Part shown: positions 15,083 to 21,236 of the stretch, in pieces | Position numbering within the stretch: position 1 is the first letter of the stretch | Layout of the letters: every line of letters starts with the position of its first letter | NCBI GenBank assembly: GCA_030649305.1 | Contig: JAUSFV010000028.1 | Coordinates: 1-38,539, forward strand | Direction of reading: 5' to 3' | DNA length: 38,539 bases | Origin: a bacterium | Lineage (GTDB): Bacteria > Patescibacteriota > Minisyncoccia > Sungbacterales > GWA2-42-14 | The notes under the pieces: model-generated | Told to the model about the DNA's origin: nothing | Database searches by the model: none | The model's input: only the letters and a program-made list of their open reading frames with translations | Made by a program: the position numbers and the translations under genes

Positions 15083-15718
15083 CTACAACAGACTAAAATA
15101 ATGCTCCACCTGAAGCGGCTCTGATCCGATGCGCATTCCTTCGGCATCTTTTAGTGGTGTTATAACCGGCGTGCCATCGGGATTGAAGCGGGGCTTTCGC
15201 ACCTCGAGATTGATGCTGATAGCGCTTTGGCCTTTCAGCAGTTCTCCGTTCAGATATGCCTGGTTGAGGAATGCTCGTAGCCGCCACAGCGTAGACCAGC
15301 ACATCTCATCAAAGTCGGCGAGGATTGCATCCCGCTTTTGCAAAAATTCCGGGCGGGGATAGGCATGCTCACTCCGCGCATAGCGGAATCGTGTCATGTA
15401 CCAAATCTTGCTCGTGATTTCCTCGACCGTGTCTCCGGGGCCGCGTTCTTGCTCGGAGTTCTTTTGTTCTTCAAAGTTGCTTCTTTTCTTCCAGCCCGCA
15501 GTAACGAGCTGGTAGTCCTCTTTCTGAAGCTCCGCGGGAATCATCGCAAGAGAACAATTGTGGGTCGGCTCTATAAGTATCACGCCCCCCGAGCGGCTTT
15601 TCCGCTCAAGGTACTCATCGGGTGTTTCTTCGCCCATCTCCGGCACTGAACGCGGAATTTCATTTCGGTTAGAGAAGCTGAACTGGAACGTTACTAAACG
15701 AATTGATGTATCGAGCAT
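15083..15718 (-). CDS. Cytoplasmic protein of unknown function
   Basis: 211 aa, no signal peptide or TM segment and no motif I recognise. The middle is rich in aromatic and charged residues (SKIWYMTRFRYARSEHAYPRP). The C-terminal third contains a beta-hairpin-like stretch (ISINLEVRKPRFNPDGTPVI). It has a GGAGGAGG SD 8 nt before the ATG, a promoter TTGACT-17-TATAAT at 15787-15815 and a terminator-like hairpin, so it is a complete single-gene unit. It is divergent from the degenerate Nudix gene at 15935, and the two promoters overlap or abut at 15787-15849, so expression may be coordinated. Confidence 0.7.
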   Translation of the reverse strand: MLDTSIRLVTFQFSFSNRNEIPRSVPEMGEETPDEYLERKSRSGGVILIEPTHNCSLAMIPAELQKEDYQLVTAGWKKRSNFEEQKNSEQERGPGDTVEEITSKIWYMTRFRYARSEHAYPRPEFLQKRDAILADFDEMCWSTLWRLRAFLNQAYLNGELLKGQSAISINLEVRKPRFNPDGTPVITPLKDAEGMRIGSEPLQVEHYFSLL

Positions 15719-15786
15719 TTTCGGTTCCTCCTCCTGGCGGATTATGCCGTGGAAACCGCATTAACTTGTGTATGGTACTTAATATA

Positions 15787-15815
15787 ATTATAATCTATTT
15801 TAAATAAAAAGTCAA
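15787..15815 (-). promoter_or_regulatory. Promoter of the 15083-15718 gene (divergent)
   Basis: TTGACT, 17-nt spacer, TATAAT. Confidence 0.82.
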
Positions 15816-15819
15816 ATGA

Positions 15820-15849
15820 TTGACAGAGTATAGTAAATTATGTTATCAT
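15820..15849 (+). promoter_or_regulatory. Promoter of the 15935-17263 gene (divergent)
   Basis: TTGACA, 18-nt spacer, TATCAT. The leader (about 80 nt) contains TTCTTTAACA (15890-15899), a match to the NusB/S10 boxA core, and a CTTTTCT-TTAC-AGAAAAG hairpin that leads into the AAGGAGG SD. Confidence 0.78.
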
Positions 15850-15934
15850 AAATCAAGCGGAAATCAGGCATTTCGCCTGCAGATTCGCCTTCTTTAACAA
15901 CCTTTTCTTTACAGAAAAGAAGGAGGGTCGGAAC

Positions 15935-17263
15935 ATGTTGAGGCCGTCAGTAACGGTACACGCATATGTGCCTAGCCCCATTCGCTCGTGCCGGGTCCTT
16001 GTTATTTATAATCGGGCCGACGATAATTCCGCGGCTATGATTTTTCAGGGAAACGACAAGGGAAAGCCGGCGGGCTTCGGATTTCCCGGCGGGGGCGTTG
16101 AGGGGCTTGTGAAGATTCCGGGCATCAAACAAACAGAGATGCGTTTTCAAAAGATTGAGGAATTGGGCTATCGAATTCTTCGGGTGGAAGGCAACGATGT
16201 TTATGGAAACTATCAGGAGCGCGAAACGCGATTCCAGAAGATAATGCGCCTCTACCCACTTGGGTCCATACTTGCCTTTGAGATTCAGAAGAACGGGGTC
16301 ACAGAGATAAGAAAGGGAACGCTCGTTCGCGAAGAACGATATGCGGAGGTCGCGACCCGGGAAACATACGCGGAAACGGAGTACGAGATTGCTCCCGTTC
16401 TTACATCAGATGGCAGTCCGATCCTGACGCATCGATGGGAAAGTCCGGAGCATTGTAAGTATACCTTTTTGGGGCAAATCGTAAGTCCGTTTGATCATGA
16501 GATACAGGAAAGAGATGAATCTGCCGGCATCGGATGGCTGAACCCCCTTGATTCGTTGCCCCGACAGCTTGCGCGTCTCATGGAGATTCGCCCGGAATAT
16601 ACCGCATTGATGTATAAGAGCCACCTCGATAAATTCATGAACTATTTAAGAAACGGAGAGAAGCGAATCGAAATTTCGGCGCGGGTGAAGGAGGAGATGT
16701 CGCAAGACCACCCGAAGCGGGATATGCCGTACGGAAAATCGTTTTTACTGGTAGGTAGAACACCCGAAGAGTCCCTGGTGCATCCTTCGTGGTATCATGC
16801 TTTTCGTCTCAAGAAAAACAGATACCAGGATGATTATACCCCGGCAATGCGCTACGTGAGAGACAAGGGGTGGTCGGGGCTTACCAGAGAAGAGTTTGAT
16901 GAGGGCCTGCGCGCATTAGGAAGGATTGTGAAGAAGAATGAGTTAGAGACTATGGAGGCGCAGGCGTCGAAGACGATCGTCGCGGTTCCGGAGACCGTTG
17001 TCGGGGAAGTTGTTTCACAAAGCGAAACATCCGCGGGAGCTCCTGTCGAAATCGGTTCGGAAGAGCAGGCTGCCAAGGAGGCTATAACAATGGCAGAAAC
17101 GAAAATCGAGGAAGCGGAAGAAGTAGCGGTTGAGGCCGCCTTAGATAATCCAGTAGAAGTTGGTTCGGCGCCTGCCTCGAATTCCTCCGAAGAGGATGCA
17201 GAGTATTGGGCGAAATTCGCCCGTCCAGAGGTTTTGCAGGAGTGGGAATTAGGCAAGAAATAA
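15935..17263 (+). CDS. Degenerate Nudix-like protein with an acidic C-terminal tail
   Basis: 442 aa. The N-terminal domain contains GFGFPGGGVE followed, 16 residues on, by RFQKIEELGY. This aligns with the Nudix box end RRELxEELGY, but the first Glu of the REUxEE motif is Gln and the spacer is about four residues longer than usual. The fold is plausible, while hydrolase activity on a nucleoside diphosphate is doubtful. A second domain (residues 190-340) contains PYGKSFLLVGRTPEES and is not recognised. The last 100 residues are Glu/Ala-rich and low complexity. ATG 15935 has a GGAGG SD 8 nt upstream. It is transcribed divergently from 15083-15718 and ends in a strong terminator shared with the convergent S1 gene. 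Confidence 0.7.
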   Translation: MLRPSVTVHAYVPSPIRSCRVLVIYNRADDNSAAMIFQGNDKGKPAGFGFPGGGVEGLVKIPGIKQTEMRFQKIEELGYRILRVEGNDVYGNYQERETRFQKIMRLYPLGSILAFEIQKNGVTEIRKGTLVREERYAEVATRETYAETEYEIAPVLTSDGSPILTHRWESPEHCKYTFLGQIVSPFDHEIQERDESAGIGWLNPLDSLPRQLARLMEIRPEYTALMYKSHLDKFMNYLRNGEKRIEISARVKEEMSQDHPKRDMPYGKSFLLVGRTPEESLVHPSWYHAFRLKKNRYQDDYTPAMRYVRDKGWSGLTREEFDEGLRALGRIVKKNELETMEAQASKTIVAVPETVVGEVVSQSETSAGAPVEIGSEEQAAKEAITMAETKIEEAEEVAVEAALDNPVEVGSAPASNSSEEDAEYWAKFARPEVLQEWELGKK

Positions 17264-17285
17264 TATTAAGATACAGCGCGAAACC

Positions 17286-17317
17286 AAAAGGGCGCCCGAC
17301 AGCGGACGCCCTTTTTT
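17286..17317 (+). terminator. Terminator of the Nudix-like gene
   Basis: AAAAGGGCG..CCG/CGG..CGCCCTTTTTT between two convergent genes. The A-run on the left means it could also serve the S1 gene on the other strand. Confidence 0.92.
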
Positions 17318-17335
17318 CATTTTATTTCATCTTTA

Positions 17336-18463
17336 CTATAGAGGCCGAACCTCTATAGTAGGATTGGCCGTAACTTCTTCTTTTTGTTCTGACGGTTCCG
17401 CGTTTTTTTCTTCCTTTATAAGCCCGAGTGCCAAGCGATGATCTTTCGGTTCAACCGAGAGAATTTTGAAATCGTATTGTTTGTTGAGTTCAAGCGTTTC
17501 GCGCATTTTTGATTCGCTTCCGAATTCCGAGACATGCAAAAGTCCCTGAATTTCGGTATCCAATTTTACGAACGCTCCAAAGGGGTTGAATTTTACGACG
17601 GTTCCCCGTGTGGTATCCCCCTTTTTGTATTTCTCCGCCGCGGTGTCCCATGGGTTTGGTTTGAGCGCTTTTAATGATAGAGAAATTTTATCACCCTGCA
17701 TATCAATAATTTTTGCGCGCACCTTGTCGCCTGGTTTTAGCACATTATGCGGATGATCAATCAGCTGCCAGTCAATTTCGGAAATGTGTACGAGTCCCTC
17801 CAAATTTTCTCCAAAGCGGATAAACGCGCCAAAATCCACTACGCCACTAATCGTCCCGTCAATTTCGTCGCCGATGGTGTATCCCGAAAGGGCTTTGATG
17901 ATATTTTCGGTATCGGCGTAGCGCTCCGAGAAAATTAATTTTTCCTGCGGCTGGTTTACGTCAATCACGCGCACTTTCAATTCCTGCCCCACGAATTTTT
18001 TAAGTTCCTCAAAAATTTTTTCTTTATCTCCCCCCTCCACGCGCGGGTAGTGGCTTTGTGAGAGCTGAGAGACCGGCATAAACCCCTTAATGTTGTAGAG
18101 TTCCAGGATAAGACCGCCGCGGTTTGCTTCAAGGACTTTTAGGGAAAATTCTTTTTTTTCTTCAATAGCGCTTCTGAGGTCTTGCCATTTTTTTTCATGG
18201 CCCGCTTCTTTCAGCGAGAGTTCAATATATCCCTCTTCATTATCTACTTCCACCACTTTTCCGCTTACCGTACCTCCGGGCTTCAGACCCTTAATAATAT
18301 CCTGTGCTTCATAATACTCGCGGCCGAATACAATTCCCATACCCCGAATCCCTAAGTCCACAAAAAGCTTACTCCCCTTTTTTTCAAGCACAACACCCTC
18401 AACAAGCCCGCCAAGGCGCGGGAGTTGCACAAGATTCGGATTGTCTTTTAGTAGGGCATCCAT
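17336..18463 (-). CDS. rpsA: Multi-S1-domain RNA-binding protein (ribosomal protein S1-like)
   Basis: About 375 aa with four S1 repeats: GLVEGVVLEKKGSKLFVDLG, the degenerate FSLKVLEANRGGLILEL, DGTISGVVDFGAFIRFG and RGTVVKFNPFGAFVKLD. The two C-terminal repeats keep the GLVHISE and GLLHVSE strands typical of S1. Role: binding mRNA on the 30S subunit, which may matter in a genome with few SDs. Four repeats instead of the six of E. coli is usual for many non-proteobacteria. I prefer ATG 18463. The track adds a GTG codon before it. A possible promoter lies at 18491-18519. Confidence 0.93.
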   Translation of the reverse strand: MDALLKDNPNLVQLPRLGGLVEGVVLEKKGSKLFVDLGIRGMGIVFGREYYEAQDIIKGLKPGGTVSGKVVEVDNEEGYIELSLKEAGHEKKWQDLRSAIEEKKEFSLKVLEANRGGLILELYNIKGFMPVSQLSQSHYPRVEGGDKEKIFEELKKFVGQELKVRVIDVNQPQEKLIFSERYADTENIIKALSGYTIGDEIDGTISGVVDFGAFIRFGENLEGLVHISEIDWQLIDHPHNVLKPGDKVRAKIIDMQGDKISLSLKALKPNPWDTAAEKYKKGDTTRGTVVKFNPFGAFVKLDTEIQGLLHVSEFGSESKMRETLELNKQYDFKILSVEPKDHRLALGLIKEEKNAEPSEQKEEVTANPTIEVRPL

Positions 18464-18490
18464 CACGTTTGTTATCTTTGTTACTAATGT

Positions 18491-18519
18491 ATAGTAATTG
18501 ATTGATTGATTTTTGGCAA
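18491..18519 (-). promoter_or_regulatory. Promoter of the S1 gene
   Basis: TTGCCA, 17-nt spacer made of ATCA tetranucleotide repeats, TACTAT. It is divergent from the promoter at 18546-18574. Confidence 0.55.
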
Positions 18520-18545
18520 TGGGGTAGAATGAGTTCGCCGGACAA

Positions 18546-18574
18546 TTGACTTTTTTATAAAAAAATGATATAAT
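18546..18574 (+). promoter_or_regulatory. Promoter of the small-gene operon 18610-19660
   Basis: TTGACT, 17-nt AT spacer, TATAAT: a near-consensus sigma-70-type promoter. Confidence 0.85.
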
Positions 18575-18609
18575 GTAATCAAGAATTGAACCCTAAAAGA
18601 GGGGCAGAA

Positions 18610-18891
18610 ATGACCTGCGCAGAATATCGTGAGTTCTTTAACTTACCCATGAGGGAGTTTGATCGCCGGCTTAATGAGTATATGCAACACAGGAAAGAAT
18701 GCGAACCGTGTCAGGGGCGGGATCGTGAAGAGGAGCGCCGCGCCATGGATTCGGTCATTGCGATGGTTACGAGCGTGCCTTTGGACGATTGGCCTTCAGA
18801 AGTCCGCGAAGAACCGAAATTCCGTAGCGCATATCGGTATATGGATGTGGAAGAGTTGTTTCAGTTGGGAAAGGAGGAAGCTCATGACTAG
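18610..18891 (+). CDS. Small zf-HC2-like protein (possible zinc-binding anti-sigma type)
   Basis: The start is ATG 18610 (MTCAEYREFF), with GAGGGG just upstream. The track's TTG at 18586 lies in the leader. 93 aa. The N-terminal C..., then H in MQHRKECEPCQ (HxxxCxxC), match the ligand layout of zf-HC2 domains found in anti-sigma factors. There is no TM helix, unlike most anti-sigma proteins, though a partner two genes downstream has one. It is the first gene of a compact operon and overlaps the next gene by 8 nt. Function inferred only from the zinc motif. Confidence 0.65.
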   Translation: MTCAEYREFFNLPMREFDRRLNEYMQHRKECEPCQGRDREEERRAMDSVIAMVTSVPLDDWPSEVREEPKFRSAYRYMDVEELFQLGKEEAHD

Positions 18892-19036
18892 CCCGTTGGC
18901 AGTACAGAAAGAGTTGGCGCGCTTCAGAGAGGTTTCGTTTGCGGCGCTCGTTGGGGCGCTGGATGGGGCCGAAAGTTTCTACGGCGAGGACAATCTTTTT
19001 CCGCCTCAGGCGGAGGAGGAGCGCGATGCAGCTTGA
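18884..19036 (+). CDS. 50-aa protein in the small-gene operon
   Basis: ATG 18884 lies inside the end of the previous gene, with an ideal AAGGAGG SD 6 nt upstream. This decides the start; the track lists a longer shadow frame from 18659. The sequence MTSPLAVQKELARFREVSFA is helical with an acidic end. No domain is recognised. Translational coupling to the upstream gene is likely from the overlap. Confidence 0.6.
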   Translation: MTSPLAVQKELARFREVSFAALVGALDGAESFYGEDNLFPPQAEEERDAA

Positions 19037-19109
19037 GCTTGAATTTGGGTTTGAGGAATTAGAGGACGAGGACGGGGCGACTAAGATGACATCTCCAGTA
19101 GGATCCTGA
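19026..19109 (+). CDS. Possible 27-aa acidic peptide, or the 5' part of a frameshifted gene
   Basis: ATG 19026 overlaps the end of the 50-aa gene and has GGAGGAG about 6 nt upstream. It encodes MQLELEFGFEELEDEDG... and ends at a TGA. The next frame holds a TM protein lacking a convincing start. A single -1 change in this stretch would join the acidic N-terminus to that TM segment, so this may be one gene. It could also be a true micro-ORF. Confidence 0.4.
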   Translation: MQLELEFGFEELEDEDGATKMTSPVGS

Positions 19110-19129
19110 TTGGAGTTGCTATAGCGATC

Positions 19130-19378
19130 TTGTTGTTTTCGGGAATCACATACGGATCGTACCGATGGGTAATAGCACCTCCGGTCTCTGCAGAAAAACG
19201 AATTATGGATAATAGGGCAATGCCACATTTTCCACTTTCGCAGTATCTCCAGGAATTGGACGCGAAACGTAAGACCGAACGGGATGCCGCGATGAAAAAA
19301 CTTCGGCGTCATGGCGGCATTGACCGCGCCACCTGTGCCGGGTTTGTCGGCAATCGGACTTGCCAGATTTATCTCTAA
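19130..19378 (+). CDS. Small membrane-anchored protein; start unresolved
   Basis: TTG 19130 is the only usual start in frame, but the hydrophobic helix clearly begins upstream of it (ILIGVAIAILLFSGITYG, open back to 19085). The true N-terminus is therefore either at a rare start codon or supplied by the upstream 27-aa frame through a frameshift. The outer part is short and basic (LDAKRKTERDAAMKKLRRH) and ends with two cysteines (TCAGFVGNRTCQIYL) that could form a disulfide. It ends 18 nt before the next gene. Confidence 0.5.
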   Translation: MLFSGITYGSYRWVIAPPVSAEKRIMDNRAMPHFPLSQYLQELDAKRKTERDAAMKKLRRHGGIDRATCAGFVGNRTCQIYL

Positions 19379-19396
19379 AAAAGAGAAGGAGAGAAA

Positions 19397-19660
19397 ATGA
19401 AGCACATGATTGCGGTTCTCATGTTCGTGGTTGCGGCGCTCTTTGTGCCCATGGTTGCAAGTGCCTCCATATCGGGGGAGGAGGCCTTCCTCTTGTTTCG
19501 GCAAGAGGGGAACGCTGAGGATTACACGCCGGAACCCGTCACACCCAAGACGGCCAAGGAGAAGCCTGGGAAAATGAAAGAGGAAGGAGGGCAAGAAATG
19601 ACAATCGGAACGAAGGGTAGGGGGCCTATAGCTCCCCGGGGGCCAGAATCGCCTCGATGA
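19397..19660 (+). CDS. Small secreted protein
   Basis: 87 aa with a signal peptide (MKHMIAVLMFVVAALFVPMVASAS). The mature part is short, with a Pro/Lys/Glu-rich low-complexity stretch (TPEPVTPKTAKEKPGK) and no domain. The SD GAAGGAG lies 7 nt before the ATG. It is the last gene of the operon, before the terminator at 19679. Confidence 0.65.
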   Translation: MKHMIAVLMFVVAALFVPMVASASISGEEAFLLFRQEGNAEDYTPEPVTPKTAKEKPGKMKEEGGQEMTIGTKGRGPIAPRGPESPR

Positions 19661-19678
19661 AATCATCAAGAGTTACGG

Positions 19679-19712
19679 CCGGCTTTCGCGCTACTGCGAG
19701 AGCCGGTTTTCA
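19679..19712 (+). terminator. Terminator of the small-gene operon
   Basis: CCGGCTTTCGC/GCGAGAGCCGG stem followed by TTTTCATTT. Confidence 0.88.
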
Positions 19713-19746
19713 TTTGAATTTCTGGGTTTAAAATGCTATAAAGGAA

Positions 19747-19799
19747 TTGGCCTGTATTTTCAAGTAGATAGCAATATGCGCAGAAAATACAGTTGCCAA
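19747..19799. repeat. Imperfect inverted repeat in the 19661-19975 intergenic region
   Basis: TTGGC-CTGTATTTTC pairs with GAAAATACAG-TTGCCAA, about 15 bp with a small bulge and a 21-nt loop. It is the first of three consecutive hairpins in this 315-bp gene-free stretch. Confidence 0.75.
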
Positions 19800-19805
19800 A
19801 CCTTT

Positions 19806-19910
19806 ACCCCCTCACTCGAAATGAGAAAGATAGTTTTTCGTACAAAACTATTTTACTCATCATGGACATCGTTTTATTATTTTGATGGTTGTCATTTCGA
19901 GTGAGGGGGT
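19806..19910. mobile_element. 105-bp MITE-like element with perfect 19-bp terminal inverted repeats
   Basis: ACCCCCTCACTCGAAATGA (19806-19824) and its exact complement (19892-19910) flank 67 bp that hold a smaller hairpin ATAGTTTT/AAAACTAT and no ORF. No target duplication is visible (flanks ttt and gct). It could be a non-autonomous element or a regulatory hairpin. Confidence 0.5.
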
Positions 19911-19913
19911 GCT

Positions 19914-19973
19914 CAATTTTCTAACATCTCGGCGGCGTCCACCAGAGGCGGACTTGCCTCGCTGAGAAAATTG
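19914..19973 (+). promoter_or_regulatory. Structured leader abutting the start of the metallo-beta-lactamase-fold gene
   Basis: CAATTTTCT (19914-19922) and AGAAAATTG (19965-19973) close a 60-nt hairpin with an inner GGCGTCC/GGCGGAC arm. The ATG lies 2 nt after the stem and there is no SD. Confidence 0.55.
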
Positions 19974-19975
19974 GC

Positions 19976-20617
19976 ATGGTAATCACCTGGTACGGCCAGT
20001 CGTGCTTCAAGCTCCAATCGGGAGAACTTGTCGGCGTGATTGACCCTTTTGGAAAAGAAATCGGTTTGACTCCGCCCCGCTTCAGGGCTGATTTTTTGTT
20101 GATAACGCATCCGCATTTTGACCATGCGAACAAAGACACTATTCCCGAAAGCCCGTTTTGCATTGAGGGGCCGGGCGAATACGAAGTGAAGGGCGTTACG
20201 GTGCGCGGGATTCAGACGTATCACGACGCGTCAGAAGGCAAAGAGCGCGGACTCAATACTATATATATGATAGAAATGGAGGGCATTAAAATTTGCCATT
20301 TGGGCGATTTCGGCGAGAAAGAGATTCGGGATGAAACGCTTGAGAAAATCGGGGATGTTGATATCCTGCTTGTTCCCGTCGGGGGGCATTATACGACAGA
20401 CGGCGAGGAGGCGGCAAAAGTTGTCAATAAAATTGAACCGCGCATTGTAATTCCGATGCATTATAAAATTTCGGGGCTTAAAGTAAATCTTGATTCGGCG
20501 GAAAAATTTTTGAAAGAGATGGGGGCGAAGGGCGTGGATGCGGAAGAAAAATTGGTTATCAAAGAAAAAGATTTGCCGCAGGAGGAAACGAGGGTCATAG
20601 TACTGCGAACTCCATAA
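19976..20617 (+). CDS. Metallo-beta-lactamase-fold metal-dependent hydrolase (UlaG/YtnP-like)
   Basis: 213 aa, the compact MBL fold. The metal motif THPHFDHAN (HxHxDH) is at about residues 43-51. GLNTIYMIEMEGIKICHLGDFG gives the later Asp ligand and GGHYTTDGEEAA and IPMHY the final His ligands. This group is often annotated as Zn-dependent hydrolase of the UlaG type. Its substrate cannot be told from sequence. The start lies 2 nt after a long hairpin with no SD. It is a single gene, followed by an AT-rich palindromic repeat. Confidence 0.88.
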   Translation: MVITWYGQSCFKLQSGELVGVIDPFGKEIGLTPPRFRADFLLITHPHFDHANKDTIPESPFCIEGPGEYEVKGVTVRGIQTYHDASEGKERGLNTIYMIEMEGIKICHLGDFGEKEIRDETLEKIGDVDILLVPVGGHYTTDGEEAAKVVNKIEPRIVIPMHYKISGLKVNLDSAEKFLKEMGAKGVDAEEKLVIKEKDLPQEETRVIVLRTP

Positions 20618-20665
20618 GAAAGTAGTTTTGGGGATACACGAAGTTCAATATAATAATCAGCCGTT

Positions 20666-20779
20666 TCAAATGACTAATTCCTAATTCCTAATTTCTAATT
20701 AATACCCAATATCTAATTTCTAAAATTAGGATTTGGGATTTGATTAGGTCAATTAGAATAATTAGAAATTTTTATTAAA
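20666..20779. repeat. CTAATTTCTAATT-family palindromic repeat, copy A
   Basis: Units CTAATTCCTAATTC and TAATTTCTAATT lead into AGGATTTGGGATTTGATTAGG and AATTAGAA. Read on the reverse strand it closely matches copy B at 23706-23818, so the two form an inverted pair around the 20782 gene and gyrA. It ends 2-3 nt before the ATG at 20782. Confidence 0.8.
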
Positions 20780-20781
20780 CT

Positions 20782-21189
20782 ATGGCTCTTTCCGATTCTT
20801 TACAAAAAGTACAGCAGCTTCCCGAAGGAAAACGCAGATTCTTCATGCTTGTATCCATGATTGTTTTTTCATTTTTGGTACTCGCCATCGCGTGGAAATC
20901 ATTTGAACGGAATTTGGGCATTCGCCTGGGTTCGGCACCCGAGGAAAACGGGGAGGTAACGCCGGGTCCGCTCCAATCATTGATAGAGGATATAAAAAGA
21001 ATCGCGGGAGGCGAGGAACCCATACGCGAACAGACGCAAACAGCAGAACAAACAGACGCGAACAGCACTACTTTGGAGAAGATTTTTTCGGTGGCCCGGG
21101 AAACACGGCGGGTGGTGAAATATAATGTAGGGGAAATAAGCGTGTGGGCACGCGAGACCGCCGCGTGGTTTCAGGGAAAACTTCAATAA
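20782..21189 (+). CDS. Single-TM protein of unknown function
   Basis: 135 aa. A short N-terminal cytoplasmic segment, one TM helix (FFMLVSMIVFSFLVLAIAW, about 20-38), then an outer or linker region and a C-terminal amphipathic part (SVARETRRVVKYNVGEISVW). Residues 80-95 (REQTQTAEQTDANS) are encoded by GAACAG-family repeat units, so the repeat has entered, or is tolerated in, coding sequence. Upstream is palindromic repeat A, with no SD. gyrA follows after 47 nt and may be co-transcribed. No family recognised. Confidence 0.65.
   Translation: MALSDSLQKVQQLPEGKRRFFMLVSMIVFSFLVLAIAWKSFERNLGIRLGSAPEENGEVTPGPLQSLIEDIKRIAGGEEPIREQTQTAEQTDANSTTLEKIFSVARETRRVVKYNVGEISVWARETAAWFQGKLQ
21022..21066 (+). 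repeat. GAACAG-family repeat inside a coding region, copy 3
   Basis: Units ACGCGAACAG, ACGCAAACAG, AACAAACAG and ACGCGAACAG, all in one direction. Only the left-arm type is present, so no palindrome forms. Confidence 0.75.
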
Positions 21190-21236
21190 TTTTTATTTGT
21201 GAGTATATTTTGAGATTTAGGATTTAGAATTTTTCT

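Noticed and set aside
9109-19660. Prophage or conjugative island covering the block of unfamiliar genes
   Set aside because: No structural, packaging, integrase-excisionase or relaxase genes. The units are single genes with their own signals, and core genes (S1, XerD) are interspersed.
18767-19669. 300-aa minus-strand ORF across the small-gene operon
   Set aside because: No SD, no domain, and Arg/Ser/Pro-rich shadow composition. The plus strand has a promoter, SDs, signal peptide and terminator.
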